Origin: Pleodorina starrii
Taxonomy: Eukaryota; Chlorophyta; Chlorophyceae; Chlamydomonadales; Volvocaceae
Assembly (NCBI GenBank): GCA_030267565.1
Contig: BRXU01000054.1
Location: 186,001 to 250,000, forward strand
Reading direction: 5' to 3'
DNA: 64,000 nucleotides
The translations under genes and the position numbers were made by a program. Every line of letters begins with the position of its first letter. The first letter of the stretch is position 1. This document shows, one piece after another, positions 1 to 10,695 of this stretch. Below the pieces are notes generated by a model, which was not told where the DNA came from, ran no database searches, and saw only the letters and a list, made by a program, of their open reading frames with translations.

Positions 1-275
1 TTTCCCGTCAGGTCCAGCAGAAGCTAACAAACCACTTTGTTCAACTACATACGCAATTGCAACCATGCCTTTAAGCCGTCACCGCCATAGCTGCCGCGCT
101 TTTCGTAACTTACGTCAGTACGTGCCTCACCATGCCCGCCTGGCTCTATCTAACAAGACAACCTGAACTCCAAGGCCAGCCTGCTTTTTAGTTCATTCCC
201 TTTTTGCACCCGTGTCCCCGCACGCCGCATCTTCTTTATCTTCCCCGCCCGCCCCTGCCCCCGCGCCGCACGCAG

Positions 276-2259
276 ACCGACCTGTTCTCCCAGCTCACGG
301 ACGCATCCGTCAACAGCGGTCCCGAGCGCCCCGACCCGCCCCTCCTCAGCGGCGTCAAAAAGGAGATCGCCCTGCTGCACGTCCCCGAGCTCTCCCCAGC
401 CAGCTTCACGCCCAACGCCCACGTCTTCCGCGACTACCTCGCCCTGCTGCGTCACCCCTGCGCCAACGCCTCCTCCGGCTCACGCATGCGCGAGTGCCTG
501 ACCGGCCCCGGTTCCGGTGCCTCGGCTTACACGCTCGACGCGACGCCTGGCTACTACTACGCCCCCGGCGTGCCGCTGCTGCTGCGGGGCTTCTCCCCCA
601 ACTCCAAGGCGGTTCTGATGCTGCGGGAGCCGATTGACAGGCTGGAGGCTCTGTACCACCATTGGGTAGTCCAGGACCGTGAGTTGGGGTGCGGGGGATG
701 CGGGCTGGTTGGTTAGGGACCGTTTAGTCGGGTTTCGGAGCGAGGCGCCTGGAGGAGCACCCCAACTCACTAATAACAGTATAACACCCCCGGGGGTTGA
801 GCTATCCTGCCTGCCTTACCGAGTCCCGCCACTCGACCCCCCTTAGTCGACCCAGCTGTCCCACCTACCCTTGTGTCGCTCCTACCCTTTCCCCCTCAGC
901 AATCCCTGGCTAGCTGTTACCCCCGCTCAGCTTACCCACCCACCGCCCCTACCCAACTAACGGCCAACGAACAACGAACTCACCACCACAACCCAACCCA
1001 ACCCAACCCAACCCAACTCCCAACCGACACCCAACAGACATGTGGCCAAATACCACCCTGGACGAGCTCGCAACCGCCTTCTTCGGCCACCTGGATTCCA
1101 ACCACGACGCCGCAGCCGCCCTTCGCCGCCTCGCCAGCTGTCCCGCCACGGCCGCCGCCGCCACCGCCGCCGCCACCGCCGCCGCCGCGCCCACCGCCGG
1201 CGGCAGCAGTCGCAGTCTCAACAACCACGCCACCATACCCGCCGCCAGTGGCCTCGCCAGCGGTGGCGGCGGCCCACAGCTGTTGCGTTGCCAGGCGGAC
1301 AGCTGGCGAGACCTGGATGCGCTGGGGTTGCTGGAAAACCACGACTACCGGCTCTTCTTGAGCGGCATGTATGGGTATGCGCTGGCGGCCTGGCGGCTGC
1401 ACTACTTCACGCCCGGTCGTTTGCTGGTGGTCGACTCGCACGCGTACTTCCGGGACCGAGAAGCGGTCATGGAGAAGGTGGGTGGGTGGGTGGGTGGGTG
1501 TATGGCAGCCTGCATTACCGGCGCAACTCGTACGTGTCCGTGGGTGCAGCGCGGTGGACGGTTGCTGTATGTACCGCCGCCGTATCGTACAGCTGATCCG
1601 AAATGATGCAGCGGGTGTACTAGGCTGAGGCATTGGGGATGCTGTCGGGGAATGCTGTCGGGGTAAACATACAGCTGAAACGCAGAGCTGGAGGGAGCTG
1701 TGGGGCATTGAGGGGCATGTGTGTGTGGATGTGTGTGTGTGTGGGACTGCTGCTGCTGCTGTTGCTGTTGCTGCCGCCGCTGGCTGTGGACTGCCAGCGG
1801 TGCGACCACACACACAACAACAACAACACCACCGGCATGTCGTACATGCGCTTGCCGCAGGTGATTTCCTTCTTGTACGGCAGAGGCATGACCCCAGCGG
1901 AACGCGCACTTGCTCGTCACGCGCGCCCCGTAAACGTCAAGAACCGCTACAACTCCTCCTCCTCCTCCTCCTCCTCCTCCTCCGCTGCCGCTGGTGGTGG
2001 TGATGGTGGTGGTGGTGGTGGTGGTAGTGCGGGATTCCCGGGTGCCACGGCCCCTCCGGTTTCTCCACCAGGCCCGAAGCAGCCAGCCTGGATGATGTCG
2101 CCCGCCAACCGCGAGGAGCTGCAGCGGCTGTACGACACGCACGTGCGCCCCGGGCTGCGCCGTACACTGGAGGAGCTTCGAGAGGAGGGGGCGTGGATCG
2201 TTGGGTTTGATGGGCAGCCGTGGCCCTGGGCGGCGGAGGCGACGACGGGGTCGAAATAA
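276..2259 (+). CDS. Carbohydrate sulfotransferase-like protein, 3' exons (start not found)
   Basis: Three phase-compatible exons, 276-678, 1038-1477 and 1861-2259, give 413 residues ending in TAA. The first exon holds a segment resembling the 3'-phosphate-binding motif of PAPS-dependent sulfotransferases (VLMLREPIDRLEALYHHW). The second carries the region that usually follows it (YRLFLSGMYGYALAAW, then GRLLVVDSHAYF). The third ends with a conserved-looking helix (LQRLYDTHVRPGLRRTLEEL) after a Ser run coded by TCC repeats and a Gly run. Such enzymes move sulfate from PAPS to sugar chains in the Golgi, so a role in sulfating matrix polysaccharide is likely but inferred. The 5' PAPS loop and signal anchor are not visible. 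The acceptor at 275 implies at least one upstream exon, possibly outside the window. The last 29 bases of the CDS lie inside a tandem duplication. The family call is by motif only. Confidence 0.6.
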
Positions 2260-2782
2260 ATCGCGCGCGGTATACGGTAGCTTCTTCCGAATCACGGAAT
2301 AAGCTATATAGATTTATCCGGGCATTGAGCCCTAATTTAGGAGAGAGGTAACACAACAGGCGTATCGAGGACACATGTGGCCCCGGTCCCCAATGGGCCA
2401 AGCGATAAGCTGTATGTGAGGCTATACACTCCCCAATATTGTATCACACACACACACAAACCCAATAGGCAGGTTTGTCAGGGTGAAGGCGGGCTTTTTC
2501 CCGCGGCGGCGGAGGCGACGACGGGGTCGAAATAAATCGCGCGCGGTATACGGTAGCTTCTTCCGAATCACGGAATAAGCTATATAGATTTATCCGGGCA
2601 TTGAGCCCTAATTTAGGAGAGAGGTAACACAACAGGCGTATCGAGGACACATGTGGCCCCGGTCCCCAATGGGCCAAGCGATAAGCTGTATGTGAGGCTA
2701 TACACTCCCCAATATTGTATCACACACACACACAAACCCAATAGGCAGGTTTGTCAGGGTGAAGGCGGGCTTTTTCCCGCGT
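2231..2782. repeat. Exact 276-bp tandem duplication over a gene 3' end
   Basis: 2231-2506 and 2507-2782 appear identical base for base by eye, including a seven-unit CA run. The unit starts inside the last codons of the sulfotransferase gene and covers its stop codon and 3' UTR. The second copy repeats the final codons and stop without a gene. Lack of divergence indicates a recent event or an assembly artefact. Confidence 0.9.
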
Positions 2783-5580
2783 CCGTATTTAGTAGGCAGG
2801 TGAAAGACGTGGCTGGTTTGGGTTTTTGAGGGGTGAAGCATGCGGGCCGAGTGGCCTGGCGCCGAAGCGGAACCGCCACTTGTGGCGTGGCGGCGTCCGC
2901 CATTTCATTTGGGAATGTGGCTCTGGGGGAGGGCGGGTACCGCATTACCGCGGCGCACAAGCAAGTGTGCATTGCATGGCATTGCATGGCATTGTATTGC
3001 ATTGCATGTGGGAGGGCATGTAGGAACATGTTGGTATGTTGGCAAGTAAGGCCCACGCAAGGCGCCCCTCCGTGTCGCCGTCGCCGTCGCCGGCCTTTCA
3101 TGGCGGGCGTCTGTCGCGCCTTGATGGTGCGTGATGGCGCGTGATGGCGCGCAGGCATTGCTCGGCTCCTGGGCGCCTGGAGGGGGCGGCTGGCCCGAGA
3201 ACGGGGTTCCGAGTGCTCGGTGTGTATATGTGTGCGATGTGTGTTTCTGTGTCTGTTCGTGTATGTGTGGGGAGGGCGAGTACCGTACATGACCGGAAGA
3301 GCGGAGGCGCGGTGACGAGCAAAAGCCTGGCGTATGGAGTAGGTCTTAGACAAGACATGAAGGGACTTTCGGTCATGATGGATGGCTAGCAGGGGCTGGG
3401 AACAGAACAGCGCCTGGCCGTACAAATATACGACAGTAGTACGACTGCGGATCGCGTCGGCGTTCTCGTCCACGCGAAAATCTCCCTCCCAACGTGTGGC
3501 GTGACCCCGAATCCTGTATACGACGTTTAGTATTGCATATGTCTGAGGTGGCTTAGGTTATATGTATAATGTATTGCCTCGTGCTGTGATTCGCTTGTGC
3601 TGTTCTCCAATGGCATTGTGGATCCGCTATCGAACTCCTTGCGGCTGACACGCAGTTAGGAATCCACCATCTGCTGCTGGAGTTCCGAGTAGTACAATGA
3701 TTTTTACCCAGTTAGTTAGCTAGGGCGAGGTTGCATATGTCGGTTGCTAGCTTGCTTCTTCCTTGGTAATAACGCCTGTTATTATTTGTAGCGGTCGGTT
3801 GGTCGGTGGTCGTTGGCCCGGATCTAGCTAGCCGGCCGCCGGCTTGAGGTGGTGGAGGCCCTGCTGGTGGATGGACGGGCCGACCGACACGTGTGCGCTG
3901 CATGCTGCTTCGGCCCCGCTGATCCTACCCGTCGGGGGACGGGTAAGATCAATGATACCAAAGGGGGGAGGGGAGGCCGGAGTTGATTTGATGGCAGCGG
4001 TCGGGCGGAGGGGGTTAGGGGTTTTGGTTATTGCTAGATGGGCGGAGGCGGGTGTCACGGCCACGCAGCCGGTACTAGGGGCTTGGCTCAAAGTAGGACC
4101 GGCCCGGGGGCGTGGGTGAGGCGGCCGCGGGAGAGGCAGAGGCCACAACGCATCGCGCTTTGCTGTTCGTTCGTTCGTTCGTTCGTTCGTTCTTGTTACA
4201 GCGGGGGGCTGCACGCCGCGTGCAGAGATCCTCAGAACGTCAGAAGGGTAGAGTCAGCTCGCGTTTGGGTGAGTTGCGGCTGCGGGTGGATGCATGGGGA
4301 TGTGTCCGAAGCTGGTGGTGAGTCATCAGTGACCCATGGGTCGGTCGGCAGTGGGGGCGAGGCGGGGTGAGGCGTGCGTGTTAGGGAAAGCGCGGTGAGG
4401 TTTCCCCCGCCGGGGGAGGTACGGAAAGCGTGCGCGCGTGTGTGTGTGTGTGTTGTCGTAGCACGCGGTACGACAACCATGTCATCAAAATCTTGGAACA
4501 TCTTGTGGACATGCGCTCATTGAGTATAGGGTAGCCTTCTCTGCCGACCGTCCGCGTCGAGGTCGCACGACGAACCTTCTTGAGAAGCTCGCGACTGCGC
4601 TGCAGGAGGCGCCTTCAAGCAATCAGATATTACGTCTCAGAGCACGTTGACATTAATGACAGGCTGACAGCTGCGTGGGGATTGGGGAAGTAGTGCGGGT
4701 TGCATGGGCAATCGAAACTCCACAGAGGCCACCACCTCCTCTTCTCGGGCGGTGAAACCTGCCTTCGTTAGTTCACTGGCTCCGACGACCTTCGTTCTGC
4801 GGCGGTCGGTGCCAACTGATGAATGCCCACAAATGCCTCAAGAACCTCGTGCGTCAGGGGACCCAACCTACCGTCCGTGTTGTAACTCGGGAATCCTGCA
4901 GATGCAGCTCCCGAGGACTGCAGAGCTGGAGTCCTGGAGCATAACAAACCGGCCGCGCGCAGACGACGACGACGACGGGAGTTTGGACACGGGAGGGAGG
5001 GGCACGGCCGAAGTGCGAAAGCGGATAATGAAGCAGAAGGTGCTAGGTGCGCCTGGCCGCCTGCTGTCCGCGCACGGCGAGGTTCGTTGTTGTTCTTGTT
5101 CTTGTTGCGGTTTGGGTGGGCTCCAGATAGCATATACTCTCGGGAAGGCGGGCAGCGCGGCCAGCGGGCCAGCGGGCCCTACCTACACCTGCAGCCGAGA
5201 CGAGGTATGGCACGCGCACACGGCGTTTTGGAGACGCAATAACGCATCTATCTGGGGTCTGCCTGAGCGTGTGCGTGCGTGCGTGCGTGCGTGCGTGCGT
5301 ACACGGCCGCATCTCACGGGGTGACGTCAGGCCGTGTCGTGTCGTGTCGCGCCTGGTGCAGGCAGGGCTGATGACCCGCCGGCGCCTCCAGCAGACCGAG
5401 CAGCGGAAGTAAGCCAGCCGTTCGCGCCATACACCTGTACGGATGCCAGGAGCGAGCGAGGACTCGCAGCAATGAACGAGTTCCTGCAGGACAACAGCTG
5501 CTGGCGACTAACTGTTATACTGCTAGCTGCTTTGGCGTGCAAGCAAGGGGCGTGCAAGCAAGGGGGGAGCAGGGGGGGAG

Positions 5581-5664
5581 CAGGCGCGAAAAGGGGGGGA
5601 GCAGGCGCGAAAAGGGGGGGAGCAGGCGCGAAAAGGGGGGGAGCAGGCGCGAAAAGGAAGGCGC
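5581..5664. repeat. 21-bp minisatellite, four copies
   Basis: The unit CAGGCGCGAAAAGGGGGGGAG repeats at 5581, 5602, 5623 and 5644, the last copy diverging after GAAAAGG. The length is a multiple of three, so an open frame passes through it, but no gene is supported. Confidence 0.85.
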
Positions 5665-5706
5665 CGGGAAAAGCACGCCTGCTGCGCCCAACGACGGCTC
5701 TTTTTT

Positions 5707-5990
5707 GGGGGGGGGCCCAAGCGCGAAGCGCCTGGGGGGCCCCGCCCCTGAGGGTTGCCCCTGTCCGTGGCTGGCTGGCTGGCTGGATGGATGGATGGAT
5801 GGATGGCTGAGTGACGACCATCTCAAACCGCTCGATGCACTGTAAACCAATGCACGTAGTCCTTGAAAAACGATATTACATGGCGGCGGCGTCTTTTGTG
5901 TCAACATCCAACTATTGCGACCATTGTTCCCGCGACCACACCACAGCTCTGCTAGCCGGTCGGACCGCCTTTACGCATTTACTGTTACAG
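5707..5990. repeat. Dispersed repeat, copy A (hairpin block plus distal block)
   Basis: Two blocks match a second locus at 56840-57270. The first block (5707-5770) is a G/C hairpin around the core AGCGCGAAGCGC followed by a TGTCCGTG tail. The second (5927-5990) contains CCGCGACCACACCACAG and GCTCTGCTAGCCGGTC. The sequence between the blocks differs in length and content at the two loci. It is probably an old non-autonomous mobile element, with no coding capacity seen. Confidence 0.6.
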
Positions 5991-6129
5991 GTACGGGACC
6001 CGTAGACTGGATAGGTCAGAAGGGTAGGACGGGGTAGACCCCAGGAGCAGCTGGATGCCAAAAGAACAAAGATGCTAATGAAATCTATTAAATGATAAAA
6101 AAGTAAGAAGGGTTGTCGATCATTTGCAA

Positions 6130-6300
6130 ATCATGGTGGTGAGCACTAATATTTGAGTGCAGTGTCTACAAGGAATCGAACCCGCGACATATAGAAAAAG
6201 TATTGGACTCAGTCTCAACTAGTGCAACATGTACATCATTACGCATCTAAATAATCTATTATAGTGTCATTCACCCTCTAATTATCTCTTTCCTAATCTC
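6130..6300 (-). pseudogene. Degenerate U6-like/B-box unit, copy A
   Basis: This shares the flank ATCATGGTGGTGAGCACTAA and a perfect tRNA-type B box (on the minus strand GGGTTCGATTCC, plus-strand positions 6172-6183) with the unit at 6442-6612. The part that should be U6 is hard to align and lacks the ACAGAGA box, so it is read as a decayed copy. Confidence 0.4.
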
Positions 6301-6441
6301 ATCATGTTGGTCAGCACTAATTTTTGAGTGCAGTGTCCATAAGGATTTGAACTCGCCCGTCATGGAAATCGTGTTGCTTTTTCTCATCTTGTGCGAGACA
6401 TCCCAACGCAGTAGCCATCTACTCTTCTCCTTTCTATTCTC
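6301..6441 (-). pseudogene. Degenerate U6-like/B-box unit, copy B
   Basis: The same flank is present at 6301 (ATCATGTTGGTCAGCACTAA) with a weaker B box at 6343-6354. The following stretch aligns by eye with the U6-like part of copy C (CTTGTGCGAGACATCC against TTGTACGTGTCATCC, then GCCATCTACTCTTCTC against GCCATACTAATCTTCTC). Many substitutions make it non-functional as U6. Confidence 0.45.
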
Positions 6442-6483
6442 ATCATGGTGGTCAGCACTAATCCTTAAGTACAGTGTCCACGA

Positions 6484-6495
6484 GGAATCGAACCC
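6484..6495 (-). promoter_or_regulatory. tRNA-type B box downstream of the U6-like RNA
   Basis: On the minus strand this reads GGGTTCGATTCC, an exact match to the RNA polymerase III B-box consensus. It sits just 3' of the U6-like terminator. Budding yeast U6 also uses a downstream B box, so a promoter role is possible. It could equally be the remnant of a tRNA T-arm in a composite element. Confidence 0.5.
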
Positions 6496-6507
6496 GCGGG
6501 ATTAGAG

Positions 6508-6513
6508 AAAAAA
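6508..6513 (-). terminator. Pol III terminator of the U6-like RNA
   Basis: Six consecutive T on the minus strand at the position where U6 transcripts end. Confidence 0.55.
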
Positions 6514-6632
6514 TTTGGAATTATTTCTCGATTTGTACGTGTCATCCTGGTGCAGGGGCCATACTAATCTTCTCTGTATTTTCCAATTTTAACAGTTGTG
6601 CCGAAGCATGTCATGAATGCAAAACAAATGAG

Positions 6633-6640
6633 ATATATAA
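6633..6640 (-). promoter_or_regulatory. TATA box for the U6-like RNA
   Basis: The minus strand reads TTATATAT about 24-30 bases before the U6-like 5' end, the spacing used by Pol III U6 promoters. No convincing upstream sequence element was recognised further out. Confidence 0.5.
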
Positions 6641-6819
6641 CGCACTTCTGTACGATGGGGTTGCCGAGGGGTTGGGGCTCCTGAGGTGGGGGCATGAGGG
6701 GAGGGCCACGGCACGGCAAGACAGCTGCGGGAAGTGGGTGTGGGAAGCTTTAGGTGGGCATTAGGTTCCTAAGCTCTTGTTGTGATGGAAGGTTGAGTGG
6801 CAGTGTTGGGGTAATACGT

Positions 6820-6855
6820 TAGGTACAGACCTTCCCACGGGAAGGTCTGTACCTA
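6820..6855. repeat. Perfect inverted repeat, 17-bp arms
   Basis: TAGGTACAGACCTTCCC at 6820-6836 is followed after two bases by its exact reverse complement at 6839-6855. It would form a tight hairpin or cruciform. No flanking gene explains it. Confidence 0.9.
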
Positions 6856-8960
6856 CCGCGCTTCATTGCTGGGGTGGGGCGTCTACCGACACTCGTAAGA
6901 TGCGAATTTCCGGATCGGAGTTCGGATCTGGAATGTCAGGTGTATCTCAGGTTCGATTTCGTGGGCTGGCAAGGGTTGTGAGTCAGCTGTTGCCCACTGC
7001 TTTGGTTTCAGGGCGCCTTGTCCCTATGGAAACTAATAACCTTAAAGGGCGACAGCTATTTGGGAGGGCACACTTGCACGGTAAAGAAAGGATGTGACTG
7101 TGACAAACCAGGCCCTGTGGTTGTCACAGGGCAATCAAAGAAGGCCCATAGGTAGATGTCAGGGAAGGCCCCATATTCATCCATGTGATACTACATAGGC
7201 CGTGGTGCATGTTGTAGTCGGTAACCTTACTTGTAGGCCCCGTTGTAATCCCCGATTAAGAGTAGTGGGCCGGGTTGAAGGATCACGCCATGGGGGTTTC
7301 TGTTCCGATATTGACCCATGGGTCATCAGGACCACCCAAGAAGGCCAATACGACCCGGGCATGCACGCAGCATTTGCAGCAAAAGGCCGGAAAGCCATCT
7401 CCTTCAGAATCTCTGTCGCTGTCAGGTAGCAGGAACACGCTGCCATACACAGACATAGTATGTACGGACCGGTATCCCCTAGGAAGTGCCTGAGAGTTAG
7501 GGCACAGAATCGGTGACCGAGAGGTAACCTCGGTAATGGGCTGTACCCGCCGATGAGGCATCAGTCTGTTCCCTTAACCCACGCTAGGGCCTACGGTCCA
7601 GCGTAGAACTTTCTTTCTTTCTTTCTACGTACCGGTAACCTTCCGAAAGTCCGGGGCCCACTGTAACAACAGTACACAGCCGGGCTTGCTTATTACAGCT
7701 TTACGTGGGACGCTAAACTAACGAAGCAGGCCCCAGCGATAGGCTTCAGCCCCACGCGGCCCGACCCCCAGCGCCTCACAGCTAAGGAATGAGATTTAAT
7801 TTACCCCGAAAGTTCATTCCTTGGTTCGGAATAGATAATTCCCCGGGATTTTAAAAAAACGCTGGCGGAGACTGAGAACGTGAGGAGAGTCCACGGTAAC
7901 AACAGCAAAGATGTCCCTTCCTGTTACAGTGTGCGTGCGTCGGACGCCCCGGCGGGTAGAGCCAGCCAGTTAGCTAGCTGGCCGGGAAATCGATACACAC
8001 CCGTCGAGACGCTTCCATCCACGAGAGTCTCGACATGCATTGTGTATGCCGTACCTAACCTAGTCCACGAAACGAGTGACTTGGCAATAGTTTTCTGTCT
8101 GTAAGCTGTTACCAAAGTCCAAAGTCAGAATAATGGAAACACGTCCAGCTGCTGGGTAAGCAGAAACGCAATCGGCGATCGAAGCCGGGGTTCTAGCTAT
8201 TAATTGGCGTACACCGCCTGACAAGGGTCCCCCCTGCTGACATGCGCCGATGGCCCGATGCGCGCGCCCATCAACAGCGAGAGCAAGCGTCGATTGCCCT
8301 TGGCAAAAGGGTCGCTGGATTCGTTGTGCGTGTGCTGCAGCAGCGCGAGACACAAACACACGCGTCCATGCATGCACGCGTCCATGCATGCACGCCGCCT
8401 GTCTCCGATGCTGCGTGGGCAAACCCAACAGAACCCAACCTCCGGGGCATTACGCGGCCGAACGAAACAACAAGAACGGCGGTAAACGACGGATGGACAA
8501 TCAATCAAACAATGGAAGAGGCACGCAAAAACATTTCCCAAAATGCGCAAAACCGACAAGAAACTGACGATGAAAGGCGCGAGGCTCAAAGGAACTCCAC
8601 TTATGAATACAGGATCACACCTTTCACAAAACCCACGAGATGCCGGTCTGCTTTTATAAAACTCTGCATCATCTGGCACGCGGCCACGCTATCATCAAAG
8701 CCCTGCATCACCAAATTGCGACAAGTAAACCCGCAGAACCTCACGCAGTTGCCGGCTCACGCCAAAAAAACCAATAACAACCCAAAATGTTGTGCGTGAT
8801 CTTAGACCGGTGCGCCGGAAATAAATCATGCATAAGGAGAGATTAGCTCAAAGCCTCGGAAAAGAGGAGTACCTCGGGCAAACGCGGGTTTCTTCGTTTA
8901 CCCATAAGAATTTAATACTTGCCGAATTTTCATCAATCACCTTGAGAAATTGAAGCCCTC

Positions 8961-9818
8961 TCAGGCTAGCGGCAACATCAGAAACGCCGTGAACGCAGCG
9001 ATAAACCTCGAGCCGACGCTGTCGGGCCGCGCGACCGCGACCACGATAAACACGCCGACCGCTAAGTAGAATAAGTCCTCGATCGACATCTTGGAGACGC
9101 CGAAGATCCCGCTGCCGCGGCCGCTCCGCGGCTGCGCAGTCAAACTGCAACGTGGCCAAAAGGCCGGCGGGAGTTTATTGCACATGGGATGGGACGGGAG
9201 GGCTCGAGTCAGCAGCGTACTCCGTAAAGCGGCCGCACAACTCTACTGTGGGCTTGACGCACGTCCATTACTGGATATCGGGCAAACAGACATGCGTGCC
9301 TTCACCATCTACGGCAGATTGATGCATTTGAAATGTTAATCGCACCTGCCGACTCCTCCGCTGATCGCCGTTGGGCCCACCATCGCATCCAGAAGCTCGG
9401 GATCCATGCTGCCGCGCGCCTCCAAAGCAAGCAACCTGGCGCCCATCCGCCGGTCCTGTGAGGGCCTGCTTGTTTTGCCCGAAAGCACGACGACGTGCTT
9501 CTTCACCGGTGGCGTCAGCTTGTACTTTTGCGGAGGCGGTGGCGATGCGCTGCGCTCCGGGACGGGTGCGGCTGTGGAGGTCTCAGGCGGGGCTGTGCTG
9601 CCGGAGGTGCCGGAGGTGCTAGGCGCGGTTTTGCCGCCCTCCGACGAGGGTAACCGCTCGGAGTCGTCGTCGACGGCCGCTCGGCCGAGGACGCACAGGC
9701 GCAGGCCGGTCACGTTGAAGAGCTGCTGGTGCTGCAGAAATTGAATTGTGGTGGAGCGAGGAGTCGCGGGTCTGCCTGTCCGGCGCATGGCTGATGGGGA
9801 TTTGGCGAAGGGCTTCAT
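8961..9818 (-). CDS. Predicted small membrane protein of unknown function
   Basis: Two exons on the minus strand, 9818-9346 and 9144-8961, join in phase through a CAG|GTGCGA donor and a TTGCAG acceptor to give 218 residues. The N-terminal two thirds is basic and then rich in Ser, Pro and Thr, without a recognised domain. The C-terminal exon has two hydrophobic stretches, DLFYLAVGVFIVVAVA and FIAAFTAFLMLPLA (the last residues). These suggest a tail-anchored or hairpin membrane protein. I do not recognise the family. The gene is divergent from CSN1 with 877 bases between start codons. Support is the clean splice phase and the sharply different composition of the second exon. The first-exon start could be further downstream. 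Confidence 0.5.
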
Positions 9819-10695
9819 GTTTCAGTGGGCGAAAATTGGAAAAACGCTGGTGGAAATCGACAAATGAATATATGGTGGCTTGCTTTTAGGCTTTTAACAA
9901 AAGTATCGGCCTGGGGTTCTAGCGCATGATAGATCCTCCGGGTCGTCTTGGTTTCGGAACTGATGTTCTTTCTTGGCCGTTGCATGACTCTTCACGTCTC
10001 GTACATCTTCTGATGGCCCATACAGTACCATTCCCAGAAACCGGAGACGCGAATGCAGCATACGTATACTGGTCCACTATTCTGCAGGCCCCATGCAGCA
10101 AGACACCCCACCAGCGCCCCACCCGACTCGGCACTCGTGCGAGGTACGGCTTACCCATGCCTACCCATGTTAAGCTGGGCAACGCAACCACCAGCTGAAA
10201 CTCCCTGGAATGCTTGTTTATGTCATATGCGTTACGGAAGAAATTGATTGGCGACATACACGGCTGTCTTAGCGATGCACAGGCTCAGGTGGCCCGCCCT
10301 GCGAGCGCTGCAAGCCACGAGCACGCGCTCTGTGGTCGCTGCACCTGTATAAAATAATCGCGCACCAAAATTTCGTGTACCTCGTCTTATCATAAGTTAC
10401 CCTCGATTGTTACAGCTGTGTATCTATGTTCCAGGAATCCAGTCAGTTTGCTGACTACTGTTGGACTAACCGTCTCAACCGTTGCAAAGTCATTCGGCCT
10501 TCCGGAGCCAAGCGCAGCATGATCGTTGCTGCTTGAAGTGATACACTTCTTGCCTGTCTCAGCCAAATACTTTTGTAACAACACCTTGCAAGGCCGCACG
10601 GTTGTATTCATTGAAGACGTTGTTGCATAACTTTGCCCCAAGAACCCCTACCGAGCACTTAGCGGTGGACGGCCGGTGGGCCGCCACTCGCAAAA
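9819..10695. promoter_or_regulatory. Divergent intergenic region between 9818(-) and CSN1(+)
   Basis: No gene was seen. It must contain both promoters. A TATA-like TATAAAATAA lies at 10348-10357, about 340 bases before the CSN1 start codon. Its use is unproven. Confidence 0.3.

Larger units (their letters stand above)
2783..6129. other. Gene-poor region with simple repeats
   Basis: No convincing gene was seen. The open frames lack recognisable domains and are mostly low complexity. Contents include a GCATTGCATG repeat near 2968-3008, GTTC repeats near 4165-4192, GT repeats near 4437-4453, GCGT repeats near 5275-5300, a 21-bp minisatellite at 5581-5664, and one copy of a dispersed hairpin repeat at 5707-5990. 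A frame at 4704-5324 (206 codons) has no family resemblance and was not called. Confidence 0.6.
6442..6612 (-). ncRNA. U6 spliceosomal RNA-like gene (possible pseudogene)
   Basis: Read on the minus strand, about 6610 down to 6508 closely matches U6 snRNA, the catalytic RNA of the spliceosome. It has a 5' TTCG tetraloop region (GCTTCGGCACAA), TAAAATTGG, the intact ACAGAGA box (ATACAGAGAAGATTAG), ATGGCCCCTGCAC and GGATGACACG. It ends in a run of six T (6513-6508). A TATA box lies 24-30 bases upstream. A perfect tRNA-type B box follows 13 bases after the T run. Two changes raise doubt: the catalytic AGC triad reads AGT, and the internal stem-loop has CACCAGG where CGCAAGG is usual. It is either a divergent U6 gene or a recent copy. 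Confidence 0.7.
6613..8960. other. Gene-poor region with hairpins
   Basis: No supported gene. It holds a perfect 17-bp inverted repeat at 6820-6855, overlapping hairpins at 7098-7132, the palindrome GACCCATGGGTC at 7313-7324, a CTTT run near 7610-7625 and two direct copies of ACGCGTCCATGCATGC near 8359-8391. The probable 3' UTR of the minus-strand gene at 8961 lies at the right end. Confidence 0.5.

Noticed and set aside
6166..6186. B-box sequences considered as complete tRNA genes
   Set aside because: The T-stem does not pair and no acceptor, D or anticodon arms can be found at the right spacing.
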